Of a DNA stretch of 17,505 nt, positions 1 through 6,467 are shown piece by piece (the stretch's first letter is position 1; each line of letters starts with the position of its first letter). The notes below the pieces were generated by a model that had not been told where the DNA came from, did not search any database, and saw only the letters and a list, made by a program, of their open reading frames with translations. The translations under genes were made by a program, and so were the position numbers. This stretch comes from an uncultured Chthoniobacterales bacterium (GTDB lineage: Bacteria; Verrucomicrobiota; Verrucomicrobiae; Chthoniobacterales; UBA10450), in the NCBI GenBank assembly GCA_955652855.1, contig CATPCN010000668.1, forward strand, positions 1 to 17,505. Reading direction: 5' to 3'.

Positions 1-609
1 AGCGTCGCGCCGCCACTGAAAGTTTCCGATTGCTCACAGATCACCGACGGCGCCGCCTCGATCGTTCTCGTTTCCGGCAAATATCTGGAAAGGGTTGGCC
101 GCGATAAAAATAAAACGCCGCGTTTGCTCGGCTTTGGTCACACGACCGATTACCTGCCGCTCGATAAAAAGGATGTGCCGACTTTTTCGATCGCACGCAA
201 AGCCGCCGAGAAAGCGTTTGGTATGGCGAACCTCAAGCCGCGCGACATGCACGGCGCGGAAGTGCACGATTGTTTCTCCATCACCGAAATTGTCGCCTAC
301 GAAATTTTGAAACTGGCCGAGCCGGGCAAAGGCGCTGAGCTGGCCAAGAGCGGCGCAACCGCGTTGCCGCAAGTGCGCAATCAGAAAAGCGGAAAACTCC
401 CGTTCGAAATTCCGGTCAACACTGGCGGCGGTTTGATCGCCGATGGTCATCCGGTCGGCGCGACTGGTGTGCGCCAGGTCTTCGACGCTTACCAGCAACT
501 CACCGAACAAGCCGGGGCCAGACAGATCGAAGGCGCGAAAAAATTTCTCACCTTCAACATGGGCGGCAGCCTAACGACTTCTGTTGCCATGATTTGGGGA
601 CGCGAATAA
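1..609 (+). CDS. SCP-x type thiolase (acetyl-CoA acetyltransferase family), 3' part
   Basis: The reading frame is open from the first base, so the N-terminal half with the nucleophilic Cys lies outside the window. What remains is the C-terminal thiolase fold of about 202 residues. Visible marks are SDCSQITDGAAS near the start, the VHDCF motif carrying the first catalytic His, and NTGGGLIADGHPVGATG carrying the second active-site His. The last strand reads FNMGGSLTTSV, where classical degradative thiolases have a Cys-Gly-rich loop. That combination (HDCF plus no second Cys) is known for SCP-x/SCP2-type thiolases, which act on acyl-CoA or 3-ketoacyl-CoA substrates in lipid metabolism. The substrate cannot be told from sequence. 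It is likely the last gene of its transcript, since the next gene is convergent. Confidence 0.9.
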   Translation, partial: SVAPPLKVSDCSQITDGAASIVLVSGKYLERVGRDKNKTPRLLGFGHTTDYLPLDKKDVPTFSIARKAAEKAFGMANLKPRDMHGAEVHDCFSITEIVAYEILKLAEPGKGAELAKSGATALPQVRNQKSGKLPFEIPVNTGGGLIADGHPVGATGVRQVFDAYQQLTEQAGARQIEGAKKFLTFNMGGSLTTSVAMIWGRE

Positions 610-638
610 GGCCGACGATAACCTCGCCGTACGCAAAA

Positions 639-671
639 CAGCGGCAGTAGAAAGGTTTCCCGCTGCCGCTG
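639..671 (+). terminator. Hairpin after the thiolase gene, possible terminator
   Basis: CAGCGGCAG at 639-647 pairs perfectly with CTGCCGCTG at 663-671, giving a 9-bp GC-rich stem around a 15-base loop, 30 bases after the thiolase stop. No clean T-run follows (CCGTTTCGTCTG), so it is a weak intrinsic terminator or an mRNA-stabilising hairpin. Confidence 0.4.
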
Positions 672-769
672 CCGTTTCGTCTGTTGACTATCTGTTTTAC
701 GGAGTCGGCGATACCGTTGCGCAGCGCGGTGGTTGTAACAATTTGAATCCAATGATCCACTCGAGCATC

Positions 770-808
770 AAAATCAAAAGGGCGCCGGAAGAAGTTCTCC
801 CGACGCCC
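770..808 (-). terminator. Rho-independent terminator of the PepSY gene
   Basis: Read on the minus strand, GGGCG-T-CGG, an 11-base loop and CCG-G-CGCCC form a stem with one mismatch, followed directly by TTTTGATTTT. It lies about 150 bases past the stop of the minus-strand PepSY gene, which makes it the natural end of that transcript. The stretch 609-955 otherwise holds no gene that I can support. Confidence 0.65.
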
Positions 809-955
809 GGATCGACGACCCTATTTCCCCTGCGCCGAAATTATTTCGTATAAGACACGCGTGTCGCGTGCGTCGCGACCGGCGCGGCGGCCGCTACAAC
901 AAGGAGAACAAAATCCGAGCGAAACCCCGTCTCTCATCCCCCGGAAAGGCGCGAA

Positions 956-1297
956 TTACTTCTTCGGTTTTTCAGCCGCGACTTCGCTGGCTTGATCTTT
1001 CGGGCTCTCCACTTGCAACGACGCGATCTTTCCGGTCTTCGCGTCCACCTGCACTTCGGTAATGTTTTTCGTGTCGGCCTGTGCGATGTCGAACGACCAG
1101 ATGAGCTTGCCATGCTCCCTTTCCAGCTCTGCGCCTTCGATCCTGCCGTTCGGAACTTTCGCCAGCGCGAGGTGTTCGGCTTCGTTCTTTGTGATTTTGG
1201 CTTCCTTCATCAACTGAGCCTCAGTCGGCTCCGCCGCCATTCGCAACGCGAATCCAACCACCACGCTCAAAGTCACGAGCAATCCCTTTGTTTCCAT
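956..1297 (-). CDS. Small secreted PepSY-like protein
   Basis: This is a 113-residue product. I chose the ATG at 1297 over an in-frame TTG at 1318 because METK followed directly by a hydrophobic stretch (LLVTLSVVVGFAL, residues 6-18) makes a normal signal peptide, with a likely cleavage near AA-EP at residues 22-23. Residues 34-95 have the PepSY pattern: a helix with KNEAEHLALAKVPNGRI, then strands GAELEREHGKLIWSFDI and ITEVQVDAKTGKI. PepSY domains are found in secreted peptidase propeptides and in small periplasmic proteins where they are thought to inhibit or bind peptidases or envelope partners. The Lys/Glu-rich tail (residues 96-113) is probably disordered. It is divergent from the ferredoxin gene across about 150 bases. 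Confidence 0.8.
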   Translation of the reverse strand: METKGLLVTLSVVVGFALRMAAEPTEAQLMKEAKITKNEAEHLALAKVPNGRIEGAELEREHGKLIWSFDIAQADTKNITEVQVDAKTGKIASLQVESPKDQASEVAAEKPKK

Positions 1298-1444
1298 GGA
1301 TTCTTCGACGCTTTGCAAACAAATATGTTCAATTCTTGTTCGCGAGCTCGAACCGATGCGACCACGGAGCGTAACAAATGTTCAGCTGCGCTTGGTGAAA
1401 ATCATTCGGCTTGTTTGTAGACGCGGCATGGCCAACCTGCACAC
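1298..1444. promoter_or_regulatory. Divergent intergenic region between PepSY and ferredoxin genes
   Basis: This spacer must hold the promoters of both divergent genes, because neither has another gene upstream in its orientation. I could not find a convincing -35/-10 pair. The AT-rich stretch ATTGAACATATTTG (minus strand, near 1320-1340) is the best place for the PepSY promoter. Confidence 0.35.
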
Positions 1445-1762
1445 ATGCCACAACGCCGACGATATCTCTTTGTTTGCATAAATCGTCGAGCCGAGGACAA
1501 CCCGAAAGGATGTTGCACTGCTAAGGGCTCGGAAGAAGTGTATAAGGCGTTAAAAGCAAAGGTGGCCACGCTTGGTCTCGCCCAGCTCGAAGCGCGCGTG
1601 TGCACATCGAGCTGCCTCGATCAGTGTGCGACGGGAGTTACTGTTCTAGTCGAGCCCGATCACTTCTTTTACGGACGCGTCACGGTTCCCGATGTGCCGG
1701 AGATTGTAGACGGAATCGTGAGCGGCCAAAGAGTCGAGCGCTTGGTGCTTGGTCCGGACTGA
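1445..1762 (+). CDS. Thioredoxin-like [2Fe-2S] ferredoxin
   Basis: This is a 105-residue protein starting MPQRRRYLFVCINRR. Its cysteines follow the pattern of the thioredoxin-fold ferredoxin family (Aquifex-type Fd, related to the C-terminal domain of NuoE): C11 in the first strand, C23 (next to C24), then C53, C57 and C61 in CTSSCLDQCATG. Four of these usually bind the cluster; C53 and C57 are the clear second pair. The rest (VTVLVEPDHFFYGRV...VPEIVDGIVSGQRVERLVL) matches the strand-helix end of that fold, which binds one [2Fe-2S] cluster and carries electrons in the cytoplasm. It stands alone on the plus strand, convergent to the pilin gene, and has no neighbouring partner enzyme. Confidence 0.87.
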   Translation: MPQRRRYLFVCINRRAEDNPKGCCTAKGSEEVYKALKAKVATLGLAQLEARVCTSSCLDQCATGVTVLVEPDHFFYGRVTVPDVPEIVDGIVSGQRVERLVLGPD

Positions 1763-1836
1763 TCGGGTAACCCTAACAGTCTGTGGCGTTGCACCTGAAG
1801 CGGTTTGTAAGTAAGACTACAAGAGACTCGCTTGGA

Positions 1837-2235
1837 TTAAAAGTGCCCGTAGGGCGAGAAGAAGCTGGTGTCGGCCACATCCGATAACGTGTTCCAAGCA
1901 TTAGCTGGACAACTCGGCAGCGTATCCACGGTCTGTGAACCATAGGTGTTACCGAAGAGATCATTACCCGTATTATAGAGGGCAGTGCCTTTCTTCATGT
2001 AGTTGGTCCAGTCGACCACGGCCACAGTCGAACCACTGCTCTTGTTGGTCTCGATCGCGTATTGATCAACTGCGGAGTCGATCATGCGAAGATCGTTCAG
2101 AATACGCGTTGCCTGGGACCGCTTGCGAGCGCGCAAGAAACCTGGTACAGCAATTGCGGCCAATAGCGCGATGATCGCCACGACGATCATGATTTCCACG
2201 AGAGTGAAACCGGACTTTTGATTTAATGCTTTCAT
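1837..2235 (-). CDS. Type II secretion/type IV pilus pseudopilin (GspG-like)
   Basis: This is a 132-residue prepilin. The leader MKALNQKSG is followed by the prepilin peptidase site G9^F10 and the class III pilin helix FTLVEIMIVVAIIALLAAIAVP, with the conserved Glu at mature position 5 (E14). After the membrane helix comes RARKRSQATRILNDLRMIDSAVDQYAIE, the usual amphipathic part of GspG and PilE-like proteins. The C-terminal part is short and holds a single Cys near SCPANAW, so no disulfide loop and no clear calcium site can be seen. The product is inserted in the inner membrane, processed and N-methylated by a prepilin peptidase. No other pilus or secretion genes are present, so it is an orphan pseudopilin. 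Such orphans are common in Verrucomicrobia and Planctomycetes. Confidence 0.88.
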   Translation of the reverse strand: MKALNQKSGFTLVEIMIVVAIIALLAAIAVPGFLRARKRSQATRILNDLRMIDSAVDQYAIETNKSSGSTVAVVDWTNYMKKGTALYNTGNDLFGNTYGSQTVDTLPSCPANAWNTLSDVADTSFFSPYGHF

Positions 2236-2255
2236 AGATGGATTCTAGAAAATAT

Positions 2256-2272
2256 AGCCGCCGCCATGCCAA
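2256..2272 (-). promoter_or_regulatory. Weak sigma-54-like promoter candidate for the pilin gene
   Basis: On the minus strand TTGGCATGGCGGCGGCT has GG and GC 12 bases apart (consensus TGGCAC-N5-TTGCA). The -24 half is good and the -12 half is poor. The leader to the ATG at 2235 would be only about 10 bases, which counts against it. Sigma-54 control of pilins is well known in other bacteria. Confidence 0.25.
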
Positions 2273-2273
2273 C

Positions 2274-2290
2274 ATATCGACCGTCGATAT
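2274..2290. promoter_or_regulatory. Perfect 8+1+8 palindrome upstream of the pilin gene
   Basis: ATATCGAC, one central C, then GTCGATAT form an exact dyad ending 39 bases before the pilin ATG and directly upstream of the promoter candidate. The size and symmetry fit a dimeric regulator site. No regulator gene is nearby. Confidence 0.4.
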
Positions 2291-2424
2291 ACTCCGCACT
2301 GGCAAGAGAAACGGCGGACGGACGTCGCGGCTCCCGGCGGAAGATTTTGCGGCGCTGGCCAACTTTCGTTACGCCCTCGTCATCTTCGAGCCCATTGCTT
2401 CGACAAATTCTCGGGAACCATAAA

Positions 2425-2448
2425 GCCATAAAACCTTAAAACAATATT
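2425..2448 (+). repeat. 24-bp dispersed repeat, copy R1
   Basis: This copy begins GCCATAAAACC and ends AAAACAATATT. It is one of four 24-base copies in the window (R1-R4), all in the same orientation and all outside clear genes. R1 differs from R2 at one base. Confidence 0.6.
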
Positions 2449-2455
2449 TTAGGAA

Positions 2456-2525
2456 TCGACATCGGTCGGGGAAACTCGACATCATTCGGGCTTAAATCGA
2501 TAGGCAGAAAGATCGACATCTTCGG
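2456..2525 (+). repeat. Short direct repeats TCGACATC-NN-TCGG
   Basis: TCGACATCGGTCGG (2456), TCGACATCATTCGG (2476) and TCGACATCTTCGG (2513) are direct repeats. The first two are spaced exactly 20 bases, and a decayed unit (ATCGAT) lies near 2496. They could be iterated protein-binding sites or decayed tandem repeats. Confidence 0.4.
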
Positions 2526-2650
2526 TTGGTGGTCGACGGATTGAAGGGCCGGGTTTGAATCTTTCTGGGCGTATCGCGCTTGTCGATCTTAGTCTGCGCA
2601 ATTACGACAGGTGCGATCACAAGCAGAATCAGTGCGATGCCCGTTTGCAA
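2492..2650 (-). CDS. Possible 52-residue secreted peptide or remnant
   Basis: A short minus-strand frame starts at TTG 2650, directly after a TAA. Its first residues form a convincing signal peptide (QTGIALILLVIAPVVIA) with a likely cleavage before QTK. A basic tail of about 33 residues follows, with KIDKRDTPRKIQTRP and two Cys near the end. There is no clear ribosome site and no ATG. Its 3' end overlaps the TCGACATC repeats, and its start lies 4 bases from repeat R2. It may be the 5' stump of a secreted-protein gene broken by repeat insertion. I recognise no family. Confidence 0.25.
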   Translation of the reverse strand: MQTGIALILLVIAPVVIAQTKIDKRDTPRKIQTRPFNPSTTNRRCRSFCLSI

Positions 2651-2653
2651 GTA

Positions 2654-2677
2654 GCCTTAAAACCTTAAAACAATATT
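2654..2677 (+). repeat. 24-bp dispersed repeat, copy R2
   Basis: This copy begins GCCTTAAAACC and ends AAAACAATATT. It lies 229 bases from R1 with one mismatch. Both copies are followed by a related AATCGA-C/G-ATCGGT stretch (2454 and 2699), so a larger segment may have been duplicated and decayed. Confidence 0.6.
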
Positions 2678-2737
2678 TGATGAGTTGCCGCGCAGATGAA
2701 TCGAGATCGGTATCGTAGCCATCACGTCGATATCGCG

Positions 2738-2807
2738 GGTGTAGAGGCGCGTGTTCCCACGCGCAAATTACCTGCATCTTGCGGCTGGGGACAGCCGCCT
2801 CTACACC
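2738..2807. repeat. Cloverleaf-like palindromic (REP-type) element
   Basis: The outer arms GGTGTAGAGGCG (2738-2749) and CGCCTCTACACC (2796-2807) are a perfect 12-bp inverted repeat. Inside are two perfect 7-bp hairpins with 4-base loops: GCGCGTG-TTCC-CACGCGC (2747-2764) and GCGGCTG-GGGA-CAGCCGC (2781-2798). The whole 70-base unit can fold as a two-leaf structure. It sits 36 bases past the stop of the minus-strand gene at 2844, a typical place for REP/BIME-like elements, which can block exonucleases or end transcription. It is the only copy in the window. Confidence 0.7.
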
Positions 2808-2843
2808 ATCAGGCTGCGATTACCACCAGCACGGCTCGGACCG

Positions 2844-3842
2844 TTATCTTTCCGGTACGATGGATGTTTTCTTCGTCTCGTCTTCTACGCTGACGCTGAA
2901 ATTCTTGTTCATTTCGCCCATGGCGTTGCTATCGACGGATTTCTGATCGTAGGAGACTAACCACGTGTCGTCTGCTGCGGTGTAATGCGCGTGCGGATGC
3001 TGATACTCGCCCAGATTATAGCCCTGCGTGCGCGCTTCTGCATCGGCCAGCTCAATCACTTCCGCGGCAGTGAGCCGGGAACGAGCAGGCGGCGATGGAG
3101 ATGTCGATGTTGACGGTATGGACGCGGACGCTTGAGGCGAAGGCTCGGTTCCGGGATTGTTCCGTAACAAGGATGGAGGGCTCATCAACGACCGTAGAGA
3201 ATCGTCAACCGCCGGACGCGGCGCTTCTGAGACCGCGGGTGCGGAAACATGTTGATCGGCCTGTCTTTTCGCGCCGTCGCTTTGCAGAGGCGGATGCTCG
3301 GGGACTGGCGCCGGCCCCTCTGCTGGCGCTTCAACAACCGCGTCTCGCTCAACAGATTCATTGCGTTGCTGATTAGCAGCGATGTCAGTTCGGTCCGGTC
3401 GCGGCGGCGACACGGACTCGTCCCGCGGCACGCTCGAACCCGGCGCCCGGCCAGCCGTCCAGCGGCTCGCTTTTTTGCCATCGGCAAACGTAGCGTGAAA
3501 TTTTTTTCCTTTCACATCCGCAGTCACAGGTCCGTCCCATTTGCCGTGGACCATGTTGCCGGAATAGCGGCCGATGACGGTATATTTGGCAGTTGAAATG
3601 TTAGAGCCAGTTACGGTGGGTCGCTGCGTTATGGACCAGATCAGTGTGCCGTATCCGGTGGCGTATCCACCTGTGTCGCGTTCGCCCGACCACGCGGCAG
3701 CGTCTTCGGGTGTGGGATGGTTTTTCCAAACGAGGGTTTTGCCGTCTTTCGCGCGCTGGTAGGCGCCAGCGTCACTAGCACACGAGCCATTAGCGAACAG
3801 CAGCATCAGCGCACTGCAAAGAAAAAGCCATCGCGCGTTCAT
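2844..3842 (-). CDS. Secreted two-domain protein, MORN-like N-terminus and small C-terminal domain
   Basis: This is a 332-residue protein when started at ATG 3842, where MNARWLFLCSALMLLFANGSCA forms a clean signal peptide. ATG 3854 or an upstream start would bury it behind extra residues. The mature N-terminal domain (about residues 25-130) has aromatic/Gly turns such as GYGTLIW, YSGNMVHGKWDGPV and FHATFADGKKASRW, which resemble MORN repeats. Residues about 130-255 are a Pro/Ser/Ala-rich, low-complexity linker. The last 80 residues (LTAAEVIELADAEARTQGYNLGEY ... TWLVSYDQ ... NFSVSVEDETKKTSIVPER) form a compact alpha-beta unit similar in outline to PepSY or NTF2-fold immunity-type domains. The function is unknown; it is exported, possibly to the periplasm. 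A lipoprotein is less likely because NGSC is a poor lipobox. Confidence 0.65.
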   Translation of the reverse strand: MNARWLFLCSALMLLFANGSCASDAGAYQRAKDGKTLVWKNHPTPEDAAAWSGERDTGGYATGYGTLIWSITQRPTVTGSNISTAKYTVIGRYSGNMVHGKWDGPVTADVKGKKFHATFADGKKASRWTAGRAPGSSVPRDESVSPPRPDRTDIAANQQRNESVERDAVVEAPAEGPAPVPEHPPLQSDGAKRQADQHVSAPAVSEAPRPAVDDSLRSLMSPPSLLRNNPGTEPSPQASASIPSTSTSPSPPARSRLTAAEVIELADAEARTQGYNLGEYQHPHAHYTAADDTWLVSYDQKSVDSNAMGEMNKNFSVSVEDETKKTSIVPER

Positions 3843-3985
3843 CAGGACGAACATTGTAACGCACTCGGCAAACGTCCGGCAATAGGAATCCCGCGGCGCT
3901 TGCAATGAGCTTTATGCCTCCGCACTCGGGCTTGCAGCAGGACGCACGGCCGGCAAACATGCGCCACCCCCAGTAGGAAGTCGCT

Positions 3986-5368
3986 CTACATTTTAGGGTC
4001 GGGGACGTACGGATACAGGTGCGCTGGATACTCATACACGAAGATCTTGCGTCCTGGAAATCGCTTCAAAAGAGCATCGCGCTCCGGCTGGGCGCACCAG
4101 CGGAAGTATAGATTCTCGGCGGTTGAAAGGTCGGGAGGGTTTCGCGTTAAATCGCGAGTATTGGTTCGGTAAGTTCCGCTTTTGAGCAAGAATATCTTTT
4201 TCCCAGGACCGGTTTGCTTCTCCGCCCGCTCGAGGTCTCGGCGCCCGTGGATTGTATAGCCCTCTACTGCCGCGAACACCAAGTTACCGAGAAGCAGGCA
4301 AAGGGTGCCAAACCTCCACAGATGCCGGGCGCCGGGCGTGCCCTCCCTGTAGATCCAGCGATAGAGATCGACCACTGCCAGGACCAGGAAAGGAAAGTAG
4401 GTCAACAGATAGCGTGGACCGGGGCCGCCGGAGGGTGCCGGATAGAAGAAGTAGATCCCCACATTCATCAAAAACAACGCGAGGTACATCTTAACCTTGG
4501 AGGACGGGCGATAATGCGTAGAGAACAAACCTAACAAAAGGACGGGCGGAAAAATGCCGGACAGATATGCCAAACGCACACCCGTCACCTTCAAGCCGAT
4601 CCATGGGTCATTCATCCCTGACGTGCCGTTGATTGTCATAGGAGTCTGGAATGGATTGCCGGAAAGCAGCGCATCGTAGAGCAGATTTCCGGTGGCGAGC
4701 AATGTGAAGCCAACCGCGAACAGCGTCAGGCCGGCGAGATTCTTACGGCGCAACAGACTGGTTCCGATCCAGACGCCCAAAGGAATCCAATCGGTGTAGC
4801 GGATCATCGACGAATAGCCAAGAAAGGCACCCGCGACGAACAGCCATATTCGGGCATGCCCTGGGCGCCGCTCAGTCGCGTCGTAGGCGAGGAAGGCGGC
4901 GAACACGAATAGCGCAGTGGCGATATGGGCGCGGCAGGAAGCCGCATAGTAGACGAAAAAGAAACACAGCGTGAGTAAGAGCCACGTCTCTGTCACCAAC
5001 TCCTTCCCCATTTGTCGCTCGACGTAGAGCAGCATGAGAAACACCAGCAGAGCACCTAGAAGCGGGTTGACCACCCAAGGAGCACCGAGTGCCGCGCCGA
5101 CCGCCAGGAGGACTGGCCAACCTGGCGGGTATTGCGAGAATCTGCGTCCGTGAAAGTCTTTGATGCAATTCGTCCCGACGCAGTCGTGCAGCGAAAACGC
5201 CCGGTTATAGAGCGGGTCTTCGGCGTAGAGCTTGCCGGCCGCGAAAAGCTTCGCCTGGTACATATAAGAGTAGTCGTCGCCGGAGATGGGGAATTGCTGC
5301 GTAAGCGCAAAGTAAATGACCAATGCTTGCAGCAAGAAGACCGCGGAAAGCTGCAGTTTAGTTGTCAC
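3986..5368 (-). CDS. GT39/ArnT-like integral membrane glycosyltransferase (GT-C fold)
   Basis: This is a 460-residue polytopic protein with about ten hydrophobic segments. After the first membrane helix (residues 8-23) comes ISGDDYSYMYQAKLFAAG, with the acidic pair D31/D32 at the position where GT-C enzymes of the PMT/ArnT family hold the catalytic or metal-binding Asp. Next is a periplasmic loop with RRFSQYPPGWPVLLA, also typical of the family. Such enzymes move a sugar from a polyprenyl-phosphate donor to lipid, protein or glycan on the periplasmic side. The acceptor cannot be told here. The C-terminal part after about residue 365 is a soluble periplasmic domain. The start is GTG at 5368, overlapping the stop of a 39-residue ORF (GTGA), which suggests coupled translation and supports this weak start. 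Confidence 0.8.
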   Translation of the reverse strand: MTTKLQLSAVFLLQALVIYFALTQQFPISGDDYSYMYQAKLFAAGKLYAEDPLYNRAFSLHDCVGTNCIKDFHGRRFSQYPPGWPVLLAVGAALGAPWVVNPLLGALLVFLMLLYVERQMGKELVTETWLLLTLCFFFVYYAASCRAHIATALFVFAAFLAYDATERRPGHARIWLFVAGAFLGYSSMIRYTDWIPLGVWIGTSLLRRKNLAGLTLFAVGFTLLATGNLLYDALLSGNPFQTPMTINGTSGMNDPWIGLKVTGVRLAYLSGIFPPVLLLGLFSTHYRPSSKVKMYLALFLMNVGIYFFYPAPSGGPGPRYLLTYFPFLVLAVVDLYRWIYREGTPGARHLWRFGTLCLLLGNLVFAAVEGYTIHGRRDLERAEKQTGPGKKIFLLKSGTYRTNTRDLTRNPPDLSTAENLYFRWCAQPERDALLKRFPGRKIFVYEYPAHLYPYVPDPKM

Positions 5369-5484
5369 GAGTGCTTAGGCTGCTTTCGAATCAGCACCGG
5401 CGCCGGAAGATGGTGCGTTGTGACCAAGAGCATTGCGGCAACGAGCAAAAAGCGGTACGTTCGGCGTAAGATCGACATGTTCAT
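5365..5484 (-). CDS. 39-residue small exported or membrane protein, coupled to the glycosyltransferase
   Basis: This short ORF starts ATG at 5484 (MNMSILRRTYRFLLVAAML) and stops at a TGA that shares bases with the GTG start of the glycosyltransferase gene. The N-terminus has two Arg before a hydrophobic stretch (FLLVAAMLLV), followed by LPAP and a basic tail, like a short signal peptide or a single membrane anchor. An AGGAG lies 13 bases upstream of the first ATG, and a second in-frame ATG follows two codons later. The overlap argues for a real translated leader that carries ribosomes into the next gene. The family is not recognised. Confidence 0.45.
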   Translation of the reverse strand: MNMSILRRTYRFLLVAAMLLVTTHHLPAPVLIRKQPKHS

Positions 5485-5561
5485 GGCGAAGATAGGACTC
5501 CTAAGACCAATCACTGTCTCGTAAAGGTGCCGGTTATCTTGTAAACGCCATTAGAAAATTA

Positions 5562-5846
5562 CTACCACCCGGTCATGGCCCGAAGGAAAAAGATCAGCAC
5601 GCCGATGGTCACGAGCGCGAGCGGGGCGCGCGCGAGAAACTTCGTTACACCATCGAGACTCTGACCGCGCCGGGATTGCATGAATGCGAGCAAGGCCAGA
5701 ATGAGCCCTATGCCGTAACAGCTCACCGCGATGGTGGCGGCGGTCCGTGGCGTCCAGCTTGTTGCAGAACGAGGAAGCGCACCGCTCAATAGGCCGAGCC
5801 CAAGAAAGAAAAACGACGCGAGCCCAAGTTTACGCAGGTGATTCAT
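5562..5846 (-). CDS. Small integral membrane protein
   Basis: This is a 94-residue protein from ATG 5846 (MNHLRKLGLASFFFLGLG); an in-frame TTG five codons upstream is less likely. There are three hydrophobic segments: about residues 8-24, 38-56 and 73-90. Positive residues (RR in MQSRRGQ) sit between segments two and three, so that loop is probably cytoplasmic. There are no catalytic motifs and I do not recognise the family. It lies between the glycosyltransferase unit and the VOC cluster, on the same strand, with about 80 bases to the start of the 39-residue ORF and 160 to the VOC gene, so it may be transcribed separately. Confidence 0.6.
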   Translation of the reverse strand: MNHLRKLGLASFFFLGLGLLSGALPRSATSWTPRTAATIAVSCYGIGLILALLAFMQSRRGQSLDGVTKFLARAPLALVTIGVLIFFLRAMTGW

Positions 5847-6005
5847 GCCGCGAAATATCAAATGGCCTGCTCGCGAAACCTTTCGGAGTTTAGACGCGAC
5901 CCCATTTTCTTTTCTTGCGTTAGATCTTTCATTCGCTCTTCGCTTCCGCGCGCATCCTGTAGCGGCGGAGATGTCGGCTGCAACAGAAATTCGAACTCGC
6001 TAACA

Positions 6006-6467
6006 TCACGCCGCCTCCCAAATCCCAGGAGCGGCGAGTTCGATCATATGGCCGTCCGGATCGCGGAAGTAAAGGCTCCGCGCGCCGCTTTCCCATGTTA
6101 CCTCGCTCAAGATTTGGACATGATGCTTCCCAAGTCGCGCTCGCCACGAGTCCAGCGCGGACGAAGAAACACCAAACGCGATATGTCCCGGCCCTCGGCC
6201 GTAGTGCTGCGGCAGAGCGCATGGCGGGAGAGCGATACCGTTGGGTGTCTTATTCGACGTTCGCGCTCCTTCGTGAGTAACGAGAAGGAAATATCGCTGA
6301 TCGGCCACGCGGAACACGCAGCCGCTGTCGCTTGCCTTGATCTTCACCAGACCCAGGACTTGCTCGTAGAAGGCACGGGCCCGAGGAAGATCCTCCACGA
6401 ACAGCGCCGTTTCCACTAGACCATTCAGTTTCGGCACTGACTCTAGCGTGTGGTCAGATTTTTCCAT
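6006..6467 (-). CDS. VOC superfamily protein (glyoxalase/fosfomycin-resistance-like), E-H-E ligands
   Basis: This is a 153-residue single-subunit VOC protein, with two beta-alpha-beta-beta-beta modules. VETALFVEDLPRARAFYEQVLGL is the first module, with Glu19 where many members have His. GPGHIAFGV gives the second ligand (His), and YFRDPDGHMIELAAPG gives the final Glu. Metal-dependent VOC enzymes include glyoxalase I, extradiol dioxygenases, and fosfomycin thiol-transferases or hydrolases. The length and the DPDGHMIEL end fit the glyoxalase/Fos group, but the substrate is unknown. The start at 6467 lies inside the end of the preceding VOC gene (25-base overlap), so the two are surely co-transcribed. 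Confidence 0.85.
   Translation of the reverse strand: MEKSDHTLESVPKLNGLVETALFVEDLPRARAFYEQVLGLVKIKASDSGCVFRVADQRYFLLVTHEGARTSNKTPNGIALPPCALPQHYGRGPGHIAFGVSSSALDSWRARLGKHHVQILSEVTWESGARSLYFRDPDGHMIELAAPGIWEAA

Noticed and set aside
2425..2807. Possible CRISPR array from spaced repeats
   Set aside because: Repeat spacing is irregular (20, 37 and 229 bases), units are degenerate, and no cas genes are present.
5132..5524. 130-residue plus-strand frame across the glycosyltransferase start
   Set aside because: It is antisense to the well-supported glycosyltransferase and the short ORF upstream, and has no recognisable domain.
5869..5943. 24-residue frame MKDLTQEKKMGSRL... upstream of the small membrane protein
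   Set aside because: There is only weak start context, and it is short enough to occur by chance.
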